A stretch of DNA of 64,000 bases, taken from NCBI RefSeq assembly GCF_001421565.1, contig NZ_LMKQ01000001.1, forward strand, positions 307,277-371,276, read 5' to 3'. Positions 44,401-52,623 of this stretch are shown here, piece after piece. The position numbers and the translations under genes were made by a program. The notes beneath the pieces are model-generated. The model searched no databases, had not been told where the DNA came from, and worked only from the letters and a program-made list of their open reading frames with translations. Position 1 is the stretch's first letter; each line of letters opens with the position of its first letter. This DNA comes from Agromyces sp. Leaf222. Lineage in GTDB: Bacteria; Actinomycetota; Actinomycetes; Actinomycetales; Microbacteriaceae.

Positions 44401-47400
44401 CGACGCGGTCGGCACGGGCACGGTGCGCGTCGGCGTGCTGACGGCCGCGGTGACGGATGCCGCGCCGGTCACGTTCAGCGACTACGTGCGCGTGCAGCAG
44501 GGTGCTGCCTCTCCCGTGACGGTGCAGCCCACCGGCAACGACCTCGACCCGGCGCAGGGCGAGCTGGAGCTCGTGAGCCTGGTGCCGAACGCGCCCGAGG
44601 GCAGCACCGAGCACGAGCGGCTCGCGGGGCTCGTCGACGGCTCGACCTCGCTCGCCGACGACCGCATCGTGCTGCGTCCGGGCGACGTGGCCGGCACCAA
44701 CTCGTACCGGTACACCGTGCGCTCCGAGCGCTCGTCGAGCACGGCCGAGGGGCTCATCGTGGTCAGCGTGACCGAGGCGGAGTCGCCCGACGCGCCGCTC
44801 GTGTCCGACACGGTCGTCACCGCACGCTCGCGCGCCGACCTGCCCGATGCCGGCCTCGACGTCGTCGCCGGGCACGTCGTGTGGGCCTCCGGCGACCTCG
44901 ACGCGCTCGAGGTCGAGATCTGGAACGGCTCCGGCGGTGCCGAAGGCGCGGGCGGAGCGGGTGTCGCGGGCGACGGGTACCGCGTCGAGGGCCACCGCAT
45001 CATCGGGCCGCTCACGGCCGACGGAGGGCTCGTGCCGTTCCGCGTGCACGGCCCCGACCGCGCCGGCCGCGAGGCCGAGGCATTCGGGTTCCTCGTGGTG
45101 CCCGCGAGCGACGACCTGCGCGTGCAGGTTCGCGCCGACCTCGAGCCGCTCGAGGTGAAGGAGGAGCAGAAGGTCGCGTTCGACGTGCGCGACCTCCTCG
45201 ACCTCCCCGCCGGCGACCCCGTCGAGGTCGACGCCGGCAGCTACCTGGTGCAGCGCGCGACCGCCTCGTGCGCGTCGGTCGCGGGCGGCGGCGCCGAGTA
45301 CGCGGCCGGGTTGGACGCCCCGTGGAGCGACGTCTGCCTCGTGCCGGTGCGACTCGACGGGCAGTCCGCGTGGTCGTGGGTCGGCGTGCCGATCGCGATC
45401 GTGCCGAAGGACCCGCAGGCGATCCTCTCGGCGGTCAGCCGCACGGTCGCTCCCGGCGCGACCGAGAGCGTGAAGCTCTACGAGGAGATGACCACGTGGG
45501 AGGGCGGCCGCGAAGGCGACCGCTCCAAGCTCGACTACGCCGTCTCCGGCTCGGGCGGCGCGTTCCTCGTGACGCAGGCGGGCGACACGGTGACCTTCGA
45601 GGCCAGGGCCGACGCCCGACCCGGCACCCGTGAGACGGTCACCGTGAGCGTCGGCGCGTTCGGCGGCCTCACCTCGGCGATCACGCTCGTCGTCGGGCAG
45701 GCGCCGGCCGATGCGCCGCGCGGCGCCGTGTTCAGCACGCAGTGCTCGGTGAACCAGGGGGCGTCGTGCACCGTGCAGGTCGTCGGGCTCTCGGGCGAGT
45801 ACGACCCCTTCGCGGGCAAGACCGGTGCCGGCCTGAAGCTCACCGGCCTCGGCTCCGGCGCCGCGAACTGCCAGGTGGCGACCGTGCGTGCGAGCGACGA
45901 CCGCTCGATCACGGTCACCTGGCCGACCGGGCAGAACGCGTTCGGCGGAGAGTGCGTCGTGCCGTTCGCGGTCGCCGATGCCCAGGGCCGCCCCGGCACC
46001 GGGCGGGTGACCGTCGACCTGCTCGGCCTGCCGCAGCCGCCGGCCTCGATCTCGACCGCCGACTACTCCGAGTCGAGCGTGACGCTCGAGGTCTCGCTCG
46101 GCGAGGCGATGCGCGCGCACCCCGCGGTGACCGGCGTCGAGATCCTCGAGGGCGGCCGCACGGTCGCGGCCGACTGCGGTCCGAGCGCCCCCGGCACGTG
46201 GTGGTGCCGCATCGCGGGCCTCACGCCGGGTGAGCGGCACGATTTCGCCGCCCGCGCCGTCAACAGCGTCGGAACCTCGTCGAGCACGAACGCGGTCACG
46301 ACGTGGAGCTATCGCGCCCCCGCCATCACCGCCGTCTCGATCGACCCCGTCTACCGCGCGGGAACGACCTCGACCTCGACGGGCGTGGCCGAGGTGCGCA
46401 TCTCCGCCGATCGCGACGCCCGGTCGTTCCGGGTGCAGGAGACCGGCCAGGTCATCGAGCGTCGGGGCTCGACGACCGTCGCCGACCTCGTGCTCGCGCC
46501 GGGGCCGCACATGATCACCCTCGTGCCGGCGAGCATCTTCGAGCCGCCGACCGGTCGAGGCGGCAACGAGGGCGGCGTCGTCGCGACCCCCGTGACCGTC
46601 GCGGGCGCGCCGTTCCTCGACCCGAACCGCATCGAGGCCACCGCGACGACGAACTCGTCGCTCGCGATCTCCGGCGTCGGCCTCTCGAGCAACCAGAGCT
46701 CGAGGTCGAGCGAACTCGTGTACTTCGCGTGGCGCGACGGCGGCGAACCTCAGTGCTGGGCCGACGACGGCGGCGACCTCGCCTACGACGCGAGATCGGC
46801 GGTCGTGTCATCGGCGCCGGCCATCGGCGGCCTCTCGGAGTACCAGCAGTACCGGGTCAAGGCGTGCGGCTCGAACGGCTACGGCGTCGCGTCGTCGGGC
46901 ACCGCCGACGTCTTCCTCTACACGATGGTCGAGGCGCCCACCGGCGACGCGAGCTACACCGTCGCGACCACGCCCTCGGGCGGCGGCGACGCCTACGGCT
47001 ACGGCCTGACCGGTCCGAACCTCACGGCGCTGTCGAACTTCCGCCTCGAGTACCGCTCCGACCTCACGGGCTGGACCACCGACTTCGCCTCCGCCGTCGG
47101 CGAGTGGGCGAACCCCGGCCAGGTCTACGTCAGGCAGTGCCACGAGCGCGGTCGGTCATACTGCTCGAACGAGCTCCCCGTCACCGCGAACACGGCCCCG
47201 TCGCCGGTCTCGGTCACGTTCAACGGCGGATGCCTCGCGGCCCCCGCAGACACTGCGGCCGTCACGCTGTTCGAGGTCGGCGCGAACGTCTCCGCCGCTG
47301 CGTCCGGCTCGGCCGTGATCCGCAACTGGACGGTGCCCGACCCGGCGGCCCCGCTCGCGGTCACGTACGACCTGGTGTTCACCGGGGCGTTCGCCGACCT

Positions 47401-47512
47401 GACCTCGATCGCACGCACGGGCACGCTCTGCCCGCCGCCGGACCCCGAGCCGACCGACCCTCCCACGACGACGCCGGCCGCACCGCCGGCCGCACCGCCG
47501 GCCGCGCAATGA
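41459..47512 (+). CDS. Giant N-anchored extracellular protein with Ig/cadherin-like and Fn3 domains
   Basis: A 2017-residue protein. One N-terminal helix (AVIASVAGVAALATVVTLAV) anchors it with the bulk outside. Residues about 50-390 form a strand-rich, propeller-like region. A long series of bacterial Ig/cadherin-like modules follows, marked by VLLNDHDP, VDPEGDP, VTANDVSPR, GMDPDGDR and GNDLDPAQG. Near the C-terminus are an Fn3 domain (LPQPPASISTADYSESSVTL; GLTPGERHDFAARAVN) and further strand-rich modules, ending in a Thr/Pro/Ala tail without sorting signal. The start overlaps the kinase stop. It may be the external sensor or structural partner of the kinase; that is inference. The product is unusually large even for this family. 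Confidence 0.9.
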   Translation: MSARRPARRGAVIASVAGVAALATVVTLAVTANGYEAQEVPRLETSVWVTRDAGQYARVNTDLAEIDLVRDVEDPSTIVQVGAEASVYNQGLRQRWSIDEADPVDLVAEDGGGSVPTPTGTREVRSAGDWVAYRTDTGAVQVGRVDDDTVPVDPYAERRAEGDDDETYSAAAIGLSPTGLVALYSAREAAVRVHDAATGRFVGDEVAVADPPVADARLQLTFAGDRWVMVDAAEGRAWISGLPEPVDLDVEADAEVQQGAGAAASVVIADSAGLVELPLDGGGSERIVDAAGTPAQPIVVDGSIVAAWLSLDGGGIWTSTARELVPLDLPEGELGGDGPQAVTPVLRGNGDRAVLNETTSGLVWTVPDGRLVPLEQWSLDDEIEDRVGTEDVEDLARQEPPVAVADRFGVRAGAQVELPVLLNDHDPNSKDVLTVDPASISGGLADPAFGDLVLTANDQTPAVRVRATSGSTTFGYAATDGSASSAPTGVTLTVIPDDVNSAPVWCGVDACTQKWPTPQLMPGGTALVSVLSGWVDPEGDPFVLADAQPVDPSAPVSVVPMSDGRVAIRHTDPNAATDKVQVRITVVDAFGAEAEATLDLRVTSTAALEVAPVAVTAGAGETAIVRIADHVSGGSGSMRLLDAVPTATAASGGLTVVPNTAGGEVELSAAEPGAYLATFTVQDVVTRAEQTATIRVTVAAAGAPLALAPMTAFVRVGEDAMIDVLGAVQNTSGRVLVVTGAVSTTPELDVGVVAQSQVRATGTTRDGRPGLVGRARVSVADGAGATAVGDLSVFLVAPSVGLSPIAMPDTVTMRVGELISIPVTANDVSPRAERLVVHADVTSSGTDGELAFAADDQVRYLAPSKPGTYELGYAVGLEQAPDRLDHSTVTVTVLPDGANRDPQPHPLVARVLSGQSVRIPVPSTGMDPDGDRTVLTSVTQPEAGLGIATISAEGDAIVYTAPAAGTGSSQPAFEYTVRDASDAVGTGTVRVGVLTAAVTDAAPVTFSDYVRVQQGAASPVTVQPTGNDLDPAQGELELVSLVPNAPEGSTEHERLAGLVDGSTSLADDRIVLRPGDVAGTNSYRYTVRSERSSSTAEGLIVVSVTEAESPDAPLVSDTVVTARSRADLPDAGLDVVAGHVVWASGDLDALEVEIWNGSGGAEGAGGAGVAGDGYRVEGHRIIGPLTADGGLVPFRVHGPDRAGREAEAFGFLVVPASDDLRVQVRADLEPLEVKEEQKVAFDVRDLLDLPAGDPVEVDAGSYLVQRATASCASVAGGGAEYAAGLDAPWSDVCLVPVRLDGQSAWSWVGVPIAIVPKDPQAILSAVSRTVAPGATESVKLYEEMTTWEGGREGDRSKLDYAVSGSGGAFLVTQAGDTVTFEARADARPGTRETVTVSVGAFGGLTSAITLVVGQAPADAPRGAVFSTQCSVNQGASCTVQVVGLSGEYDPFAGKTGAGLKLTGLGSGAANCQVATVRASDDRSITVTWPTGQNAFGGECVVPFAVADAQGRPGTGRVTVDLLGLPQPPASISTADYSESSVTLEVSLGEAMRAHPAVTGVEILEGGRTVAADCGPSAPGTWWCRIAGLTPGERHDFAARAVNSVGTSSSTNAVTTWSYRAPAITAVSIDPVYRAGTTSTSTGVAEVRISADRDARSFRVQETGQVIERRGSTTVADLVLAPGPHMITLVPASIFEPPTGRGGNEGGVVATPVTVAGAPFLDPNRIEATATTNSSLAISGVGLSSNQSSRSSELVYFAWRDGGEPQCWADDGGDLAYDARSAVVSSAPAIGGLSEYQQYRVKACGSNGYGVASSGTADVFLYTMVEAPTGDASYTVATTPSGGGDAYGYGLTGPNLTALSNFRLEYRSDLTGWTTDFASAVGEWANPGQVYVRQCHERGRSYCSNELPVTANTAPSPVSVTFNGGCLAAPADTAAVTLFEVGANVSAAASGSAVIRNWTVPDPAAPLAVTYDLVFTGAFADLTSIARTGTLCPPPDPEPTDPPTTTPAAPPAAPPAAQ

Positions 47513-47637
47513 CCCGCGCCATCGACGCCGGCCGCCACGCGGTATCCGCTCGCCGAAGCCCCAAAGCCCTGAAGACCCACAAGAACGTTGAAGACCCCAC
47601 GACGTTGAAGACCACCCGAGAGGATCACCGACCGTGA
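47509..47637 (+). CDS. Possible 42-codon ORF filling the gap before MoxR
   Basis: The ORF starts with ATG overlapping the stop of the giant protein (ATGA) and ends with TGA overlapping the GTG of the MoxR gene (GTGA). It thus fits exactly between two genes with the same four-base overlaps used throughout the operon. The product is basic (MTRAIDAGRHAVSARRSPKA at the start, Lys/Thr-rich after) with no known motif. Against it, third-position GC is about 80%, lower than in neighbours, and the same stretch holds short direct repeats (TGAAGACC at three places). It may be coding or only a coupling spacer. Confidence 0.35.
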   Translation: MTRAIDAGRHAVSARRSPKALKTHKNVEDPTTLKTTREDHRP

Positions 47638-48599
47638 CGATCGCACCCGAGCAAGCCGCCTGGTTCGCCGAGACGTTCTCGCTCATCGCCGACAACGTCG
47701 AGCAGGCCGTGCTCGGCAAGCGGCACGTCGTCGAGCTCGTGCTCGCGACGGCCGTGAGCGGCGGGCACGTGCTGCTCGAGGACGCCCCGGGCACCGGCAA
47801 GACGGCGCTCGCGCGCGCGATCGCCGAGACGGTCCACGGCACCTCGTCGCGCGTGCAGTTCACGCCCGACCTGCTGCCCGGCGACATCACCGGCATCACC
47901 GTCTACGACCAGAAGGCCGGCAGGTTCGAGTTCCATGCCGGGCCCGTGTTCGCGAACGTCGTGCTCGCCGACGAGATCAACCGCGCGAGCCCGAAGACGC
48001 AGTCGGCGCTGCTCGAGGTCATGGAGGAGGGCAACGTCACGATCGACGGCGTCACCCGCCCGGTCGGCAACCCGTTCCTCGTCATCGCGACGCAGAACCC
48101 GATCGAGCAGGGCGGCACCTACCGCCTGCCCGAGGCGCAGCTCGACCGGTTCTCGATCAAGACGTCGATCGGCTACCCCGACGAGGCCTCGACCATGCGG
48201 ATCCTGCAGGCCGTCGGCGCACCGAAGCCGAAGCTCGAGGCGATCGTCGGCACCGACACGATCGTCGCGATGACCGAGCTCTCGCGCGGGGTCTACGTCA
48301 ACCCGATCGTGTCGGACTACATCATGCGCATCGTCGACGCGACCCGTCGCGCGAGCGAGGTGCGACTCGGCGTGAGCGTGCGCGGGGCGATCGCGCTCTC
48401 GAAGCTCGCCATGGCATGGGCCGCCGCCGCGGGGCGCACGTACGCCACCCCCGACGACGTGCGCAGCCTCGCCGTCGCGGCGCTCGCGCACCGCCTCGTG
48501 CTCGAGCCCGAGGCCGAGTTCGACGGCGTCACCTCGGTCGCCGTGATCAACCAGATCCTGCTCGACGTGCTCGCTCCCCGGGAGAACGGGGTGGCGTGA
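47634..48599 (+). CDS. MoxR-type AAA+ ATPase
   Basis: A 321-residue chaperone-like ATPase. The Walker A motif is EDAPGTGKTALARAI and the Walker B area is VVLADEINRASPKTQSALLE. Sensor 1 is VIATQNPIEQGGTYRLPEAQLDRF. The C-terminal lid carries the sensor 2 arginine region. MoxR proteins act with DUF58 and VWA or transglutaminase proteins to activate envelope targets (established for the family). GAGAGGA precedes the GTG. The stop overlaps the DUF58 gene. Confidence 0.95.
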   Translation: MTIAPEQAAWFAETFSLIADNVEQAVLGKRHVVELVLATAVSGGHVLLEDAPGTGKTALARAIAETVHGTSSRVQFTPDLLPGDITGITVYDQKAGRFEFHAGPVFANVVLADEINRASPKTQSALLEVMEEGNVTIDGVTRPVGNPFLVIATQNPIEQGGTYRLPEAQLDRFSIKTSIGYPDEASTMRILQAVGAPKPKLEAIVGTDTIVAMTELSRGVYVNPIVSDYIMRIVDATRRASEVRLGVSVRGAIALSKLAMAWAAAAGRTYATPDDVRSLAVAALAHRLVLEPEAEFDGVTSVAVINQILLDVLAPRENGVA

Positions 48600-49984
48600 C
48601 CGAGCCCAGCCCGCTCCTCCGCGAACCCGCGATCACCGACACGGTCACCTCGACCCGTGGCGTCACGGTCACGAGGTTCGCGCAGACGCGCCGTGGCCGT
48701 GTGGCCTCGGGCGCCGCTCGAGCGCGCCGTGGGGTGCGCTCGGTGGTCGGCGCGCTCGTGCGCGCCCGCGACTGGGTGCGCGAGACGGTGTCGCCCGCCG
48801 GGCTGCTGCTCGTCGCGACCGTGCTCGGCGGTGCGGCGGCGGGGGCCGCGTTCGGCTGGTTCGAGGCGTGGGTCATCGCGGCGATGTCGGCGAGCCTGCT
48901 GCTCGTCTGCGTGCCGTTCCTGCTGGGTGCGCACGACTATCGCGTGCGGCTCGACCTCGATCGCGACCGCGTCGTCGCGGGCTCCGAGATCGTCGGCACG
49001 CTCGACCTCGTGAACCGCGGCTCGCGCCCGTCGATGCCGAGCGTGGTCGACATCCCCGTCGGCCGGGGGCTCGTCGAGGCGCACATCCCGCTGCTGCGGG
49101 GCGGTGCGCATCACGAGGAGCGGCTCGTGATCGCCGCGCAGCGCCGAGGAGTGATCGACGTCGGCCCGATGACCGTCTCGCGCGGCGACCCCCTGCGGCT
49201 GCTCCGCCGGGAGATGCGCTGGCCCGAGGTGCAGCGCGTGCACGTGCACCCCGTGACCGTCGCGCTGCCGCCGTCGAGTGCGGGCCTGATCCGCGACCTC
49301 GAGGGGGCGCCGTCGGCGGCGCTCGTCGACGCCGACCTGTCGTTCCACGCCGTGCGCGAGTACGTCCCCGGCGATTCGCAGCGCCACGTGCACTGGAAGT
49401 CCACGGCACGCACCGGCCGGCTCATGGTGCGCCAGTACGAGGAGTCCAGGCACGCGCGCATCGCCGTGCTGCTCGACCTCGACCTCGACGGCTACTCCGA
49501 CGACGACGAGTTCGAAACCGCCGTGAGCGCGGCCGCCTCGCTCGGCGTGCAGGGCGTGCGCGAGGGACGCGACGTGCTCGTCGGCGTCAGCTCCGAGCTC
49601 GACACCGCCGACCGCGGCGCCGTGCAGGCGATGCGCTCGCTGCCGACGGTCACCCCCCGCTCGCTCCTCGACGGCGTCTCGGCACTGCAGGGCGGTTCGG
49701 CTGCGGGCACCGGGGCGCGCGTCATCCGTCTCGAATCGGTGGCGACCCTCGTGGCCCAGTCCTTCGGCGACCTCTCGATCGCGTTCCTCGTGACGGGCTC
49801 GCTCGTGGAGCTGCCGCGCCTGCGCCGTGCGGCCATCACGCTGCCGCCGGGCATCACGGTGGTCGCGGTGCGCTGCGAGCCCGAGGCCGAGCCCACCGCG
49901 CGGCACTCGCGCGAGCTGACCGTGCTGACGATCGGGCGCCTCGACGACCTGCCCCAGCTGCTCGCCCGCGGAGCCGTGCGATGA
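48596..49984 (+). CDS. DUF58 membrane protein
   Basis: A 462-residue protein. The N-terminal Arg-rich cytoplasmic tail is followed by two membrane helices (about 62-105), then a strand-rich region and the DUF58 signature FHAVREYVPGDSQRHVHWKSTART. The end has a VWA-like pattern (AVLLDLDLDGYSDDDEFE). DUF58 proteins are regular partners of MoxR ATPases. GTGA overlap upstream and ATGA overlap downstream. Confidence 0.93.
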   Translation: MTEPSPLLREPAITDTVTSTRGVTVTRFAQTRRGRVASGAARARRGVRSVVGALVRARDWVRETVSPAGLLLVATVLGGAAAGAAFGWFEAWVIAAMSASLLLVCVPFLLGAHDYRVRLDLDRDRVVAGSEIVGTLDLVNRGSRPSMPSVVDIPVGRGLVEAHIPLLRGGAHHEERLVIAAQRRGVIDVGPMTVSRGDPLRLLRREMRWPEVQRVHVHPVTVALPPSSAGLIRDLEGAPSAALVDADLSFHAVREYVPGDSQRHVHWKSTARTGRLMVRQYEESRHARIAVLLDLDLDGYSDDDEFETAVSAAASLGVQGVREGRDVLVGVSSELDTADRGAVQAMRSLPTVTPRSLLDGVSALQGGSAAGTGARVIRLESVATLVAQSFGDLSIAFLVTGSLVELPRLRRAAITLPPGITVVAVRCEPEAEPTARHSRELTVLTIGRLDDLPQLLARGAVR

Positions 49985-52623
49985 GCGGCGCGACGAACGT
50001 CTCGAACGCGTCGGGCTCGACGCGCGGTGCGTCGGGTGGTTCGGGTCGCCGTGACGCGCTCGGCATCGCCTACGTGGTCGTCGCCGGCGCGCTCGCGACC
50101 CTCGCGGCCTGGCCGATCTACGAATCGGTGCGGATGCCGGTGGCGGCCACGGCCGGCATGCTCGCCGGGATCGGGCTGGCGTGGGCCGCCCGCCGCCTGC
50201 CGGTCGGCGGCACCGCGCGCGCACTGCTGCTCGCGCCCATGACGGCCGTGGTCTTCGCGCTCATCGTCGTGCCGGTCGCGATTCCGAGCGCCGTGGGAGC
50301 ACCGACGGTGTGGCTGCGCGGCATCGTCGACGGGTTCGTGGGCGTCGTCGTCGGCTGGAAGCAGCTGCTCACCCTTTCGCTGCCGCTCGGCGAGTACCAG
50401 GCGGTGCTCGTGCCGTTCCTGCTCGTGATGCTCGTCGGCACGCTGGTGGCCGCACTGCTCGTCGCGCCCGACCGTCGGGCGTCGCCGTTCGCGGTCGTCG
50501 TCGGTCTCGGCATGTCGGGCTTCGGGCTCGCGTTCGGGTCGAGCGCGCTGAGCGACGCGGTCCTGATCGGTCCGGTGGCGGTGCCCGCGCCGCGGGAGCT
50601 CGTCGTCGCCGTCGGCGGGGTCGTCGCGGCACTGGCGTGGTTGCTGCTGCGCTCGCGTTCGATGCGTGCGGTCGCGCTGCGCCGCGCTTCCGCCGACACG
50701 GTGCAGCGCTCGAGCCTCACGGGGTGGTCGGCGTTCAGGCGGCGTTCGCTCGCGACGGCGCTCGTGCTCGTCGCACTCGTGGCGGGGGCCGTGGTCACGC
50801 CGGCCGCCGCGGGATTCGCGCAGCGCGAGGCGTTGCGCGACCGCGTCGACCCAGAGGTCGTGCTGCGTCAGACCGCGACCCCGCTCGCCGCCTACCGCTC
50901 GGCGTTCACCGGCGCTCGCGTCGACGAGCCGTGGCTCGCGCTCGAGGGCGACACCAGCGGGGTCGGGCGACTGCGCCTGGCGACGCTCGACGCGTACGAC
51001 GGCGAGACGTTCCACGTGGCATCCGGCGACGACGACCTGGGCGACGACACCGCCGCGTCGCATTTCAGCCGGCTGCCCCGCGCTGCGGTCAAGGCACGCG
51101 GCGATGTCGAGTTCTCCGTCGCGGTCGAGTCCGGGTACTCGGGCATCTGGGTGCCGGCGCCGCAGGGCCTCCGGGCCGCACCGGATTTCACGGGTGCGCG
51201 CGCCGCGACGCTCGACGACGGCTTCCACCGCTCCGGCGACGGCGCGACCTCCATCGACATCGCGAAGGTGCCGGGCAGCGCCGGGTCTGCTGCGGCGCCG
51301 GCCGGTGCATCGACTTCGGGCTCTGCCGCGCAGGCTCCGGATGCCGCCGCGCAGGCCGTCTCGGGCACCCGCGGCCTCGTGGCCGGCGACGAGTACCGGC
51401 TCGTCGCGTCGCCCGACCCCTCGGCCGAGCTCGACGAGCCCGGCGCGACGCCGCTGCTCGACGCCGAGGCGTATCCGGCGCTCGCCGCGTGGATCGAGCT
51501 GCAGGAGCAGCCCGACACCTCCGAGGGATTCCTCGAGCTCGTGCGGCGCCTGCGCGACCGTGGCTACCTCAGCCACGCCGCCGCAGACGGCCCCGACGCC
51601 GCGGGCTGGATCGCCGGGCTCGGGGGCGGCTACACGTTCATCCCGAGCTACTCGGGCCACTCGAAGGCGCGCATCGAGGCGCTGTTCACGCAGCTCGTCG
51701 ATCAGCAGCGACTGGCCGGCCCCGAGGCATCCGACGCCGCACTCGTCGCGGGCATCGGCGACGACGAGCAGTTCGCCGTCGCGGTCGCGCTGCTGGCCCG
51801 CGCTCTCGGCTACGACTCGCGCGTGGTGCTCGGCTTCCGGCTCGCCGGGTCCGACGAGGTCCCGGGCGTCGCGACCTGCACCGAGGTCTGCGCCGGCGGC
51901 GCCCTCGCGGTGTGGGCCGAGGTGTCGGGCGCGGCCGCCGGGGCCGAGGGCTCAGCGGTGTCCGCCGCCTGGACGCCGATCGACGCCACGCCCCAGTACG
52001 AGGTCGCGCCGAGCCTGATCCGCGAGGGCGAGCAGCTGCCAGAGCACCCGACCACGCCCGACCGGCCCGAGACGGCGACCATCGATCCGCCGTCGGCGCA
52101 GAGCGAGTCGAGCGACGCCGACGCCGCGCCCGCCGGCGACGATGCGGCCGGACTGGTGGCCATCGCCGCCTGGGTGCGGTGGACCGCCCTCGGCGTCGCC
52201 GCGCTGGCGCTCCTGCTGCTGCCGCTGCTCGTGCTCCTCGTCGCGAAGGGTTCGCGTTCGCGCCGCCGCCGCCGTGAGCCGCTCCCCGAGGTGCGCATCC
52301 TGGGCGCCTGGGACGAGCTGATCGACCTCTACGTCGACCATGGGGTGCTCGAGGCCGAGCTCGGCAGCCGCGGTGGCACGGCACGCGCGGCCGGTCGCGC
52401 CGGCGCGACCGCGCTCGCCGGTATCGTCGAACGAGCCGTGTTCGCCGGAGACCCGCCCGATGTCGACGACGCGGCCGCAGCCTGGGCGATCGTCGATGCC
52501 GAGCGGGCCGAGCTCACGGCTCGCGCGCGGGCACGACGCCGGGTGGCGGCCCGGCTCTCGTTCGCCTCGCTCGTCAGAACCGTCACCCCCGACCGCGCCG
52601 CACTCGAGGAGCCAGCCCGATGA
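49981..52623 (+). CDS. Transglutaminase-fold membrane protein (TgpA-like), catalytic Cys and His absent
   Basis: An 880-residue protein. The N-terminus has about seven membrane helices (residues 25-280, DUF3488-like), then a large extracytoplasmic part, one more helix (about 725-755) and a cytoplasmic tail with a DUF4129-like segment. The transglutaminase-like core is recognisable: GDDEQFAVAVALLARALGYDSRVVLGFR, then LAVWAEV and WTPIDATP. The active-site cysteine (G-x-C-x-Q-F-A) is Asp595 and the histidine of the usual HAW motif is Ala643, while Asp668 is kept. It is therefore predicted to be catalytically dead and to work as a structural or binding protein. It is coupled to DUF58 upstream and to the FHA gene downstream. 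Confidence 0.9.
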   Translation: MSGATNVSNASGSTRGASGGSGRRDALGIAYVVVAGALATLAAWPIYESVRMPVAATAGMLAGIGLAWAARRLPVGGTARALLLAPMTAVVFALIVVPVAIPSAVGAPTVWLRGIVDGFVGVVVGWKQLLTLSLPLGEYQAVLVPFLLVMLVGTLVAALLVAPDRRASPFAVVVGLGMSGFGLAFGSSALSDAVLIGPVAVPAPRELVVAVGGVVAALAWLLLRSRSMRAVALRRASADTVQRSSLTGWSAFRRRSLATALVLVALVAGAVVTPAAAGFAQREALRDRVDPEVVLRQTATPLAAYRSAFTGARVDEPWLALEGDTSGVGRLRLATLDAYDGETFHVASGDDDLGDDTAASHFSRLPRAAVKARGDVEFSVAVESGYSGIWVPAPQGLRAAPDFTGARAATLDDGFHRSGDGATSIDIAKVPGSAGSAAAPAGASTSGSAAQAPDAAAQAVSGTRGLVAGDEYRLVASPDPSAELDEPGATPLLDAEAYPALAAWIELQEQPDTSEGFLELVRRLRDRGYLSHAAADGPDAAGWIAGLGGGYTFIPSYSGHSKARIEALFTQLVDQQRLAGPEASDAALVAGIGDDEQFAVAVALLARALGYDSRVVLGFRLAGSDEVPGVATCTEVCAGGALAVWAEVSGAAAGAEGSAVSAAWTPIDATPQYEVAPSLIREGEQLPEHPTTPDRPETATIDPPSAQSESSDADAAPAGDDAAGLVAIAAWVRWTALGVAALALLLLPLLVLLVAKGSRSRRRRREPLPEVRILGAWDELIDLYVDHGVLEAELGSRGGTARAAGRAGATALAGIVERAVFAGDPPDVDDAAAAWAIVDAERAELTARARARRRVAARLSFASLVRTVTPDRAALEEPAR

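Noticed and set aside
40922..46510. A very long open frame (over 1800 codons) on the minus strand opposite the giant surface protein
   Set aside because: It is an antisense shadow of a high-GC gene: Arg/Gly/His-rich, no domains and no ribosome site. The plus-strand frame has clear domains and operon overlaps.
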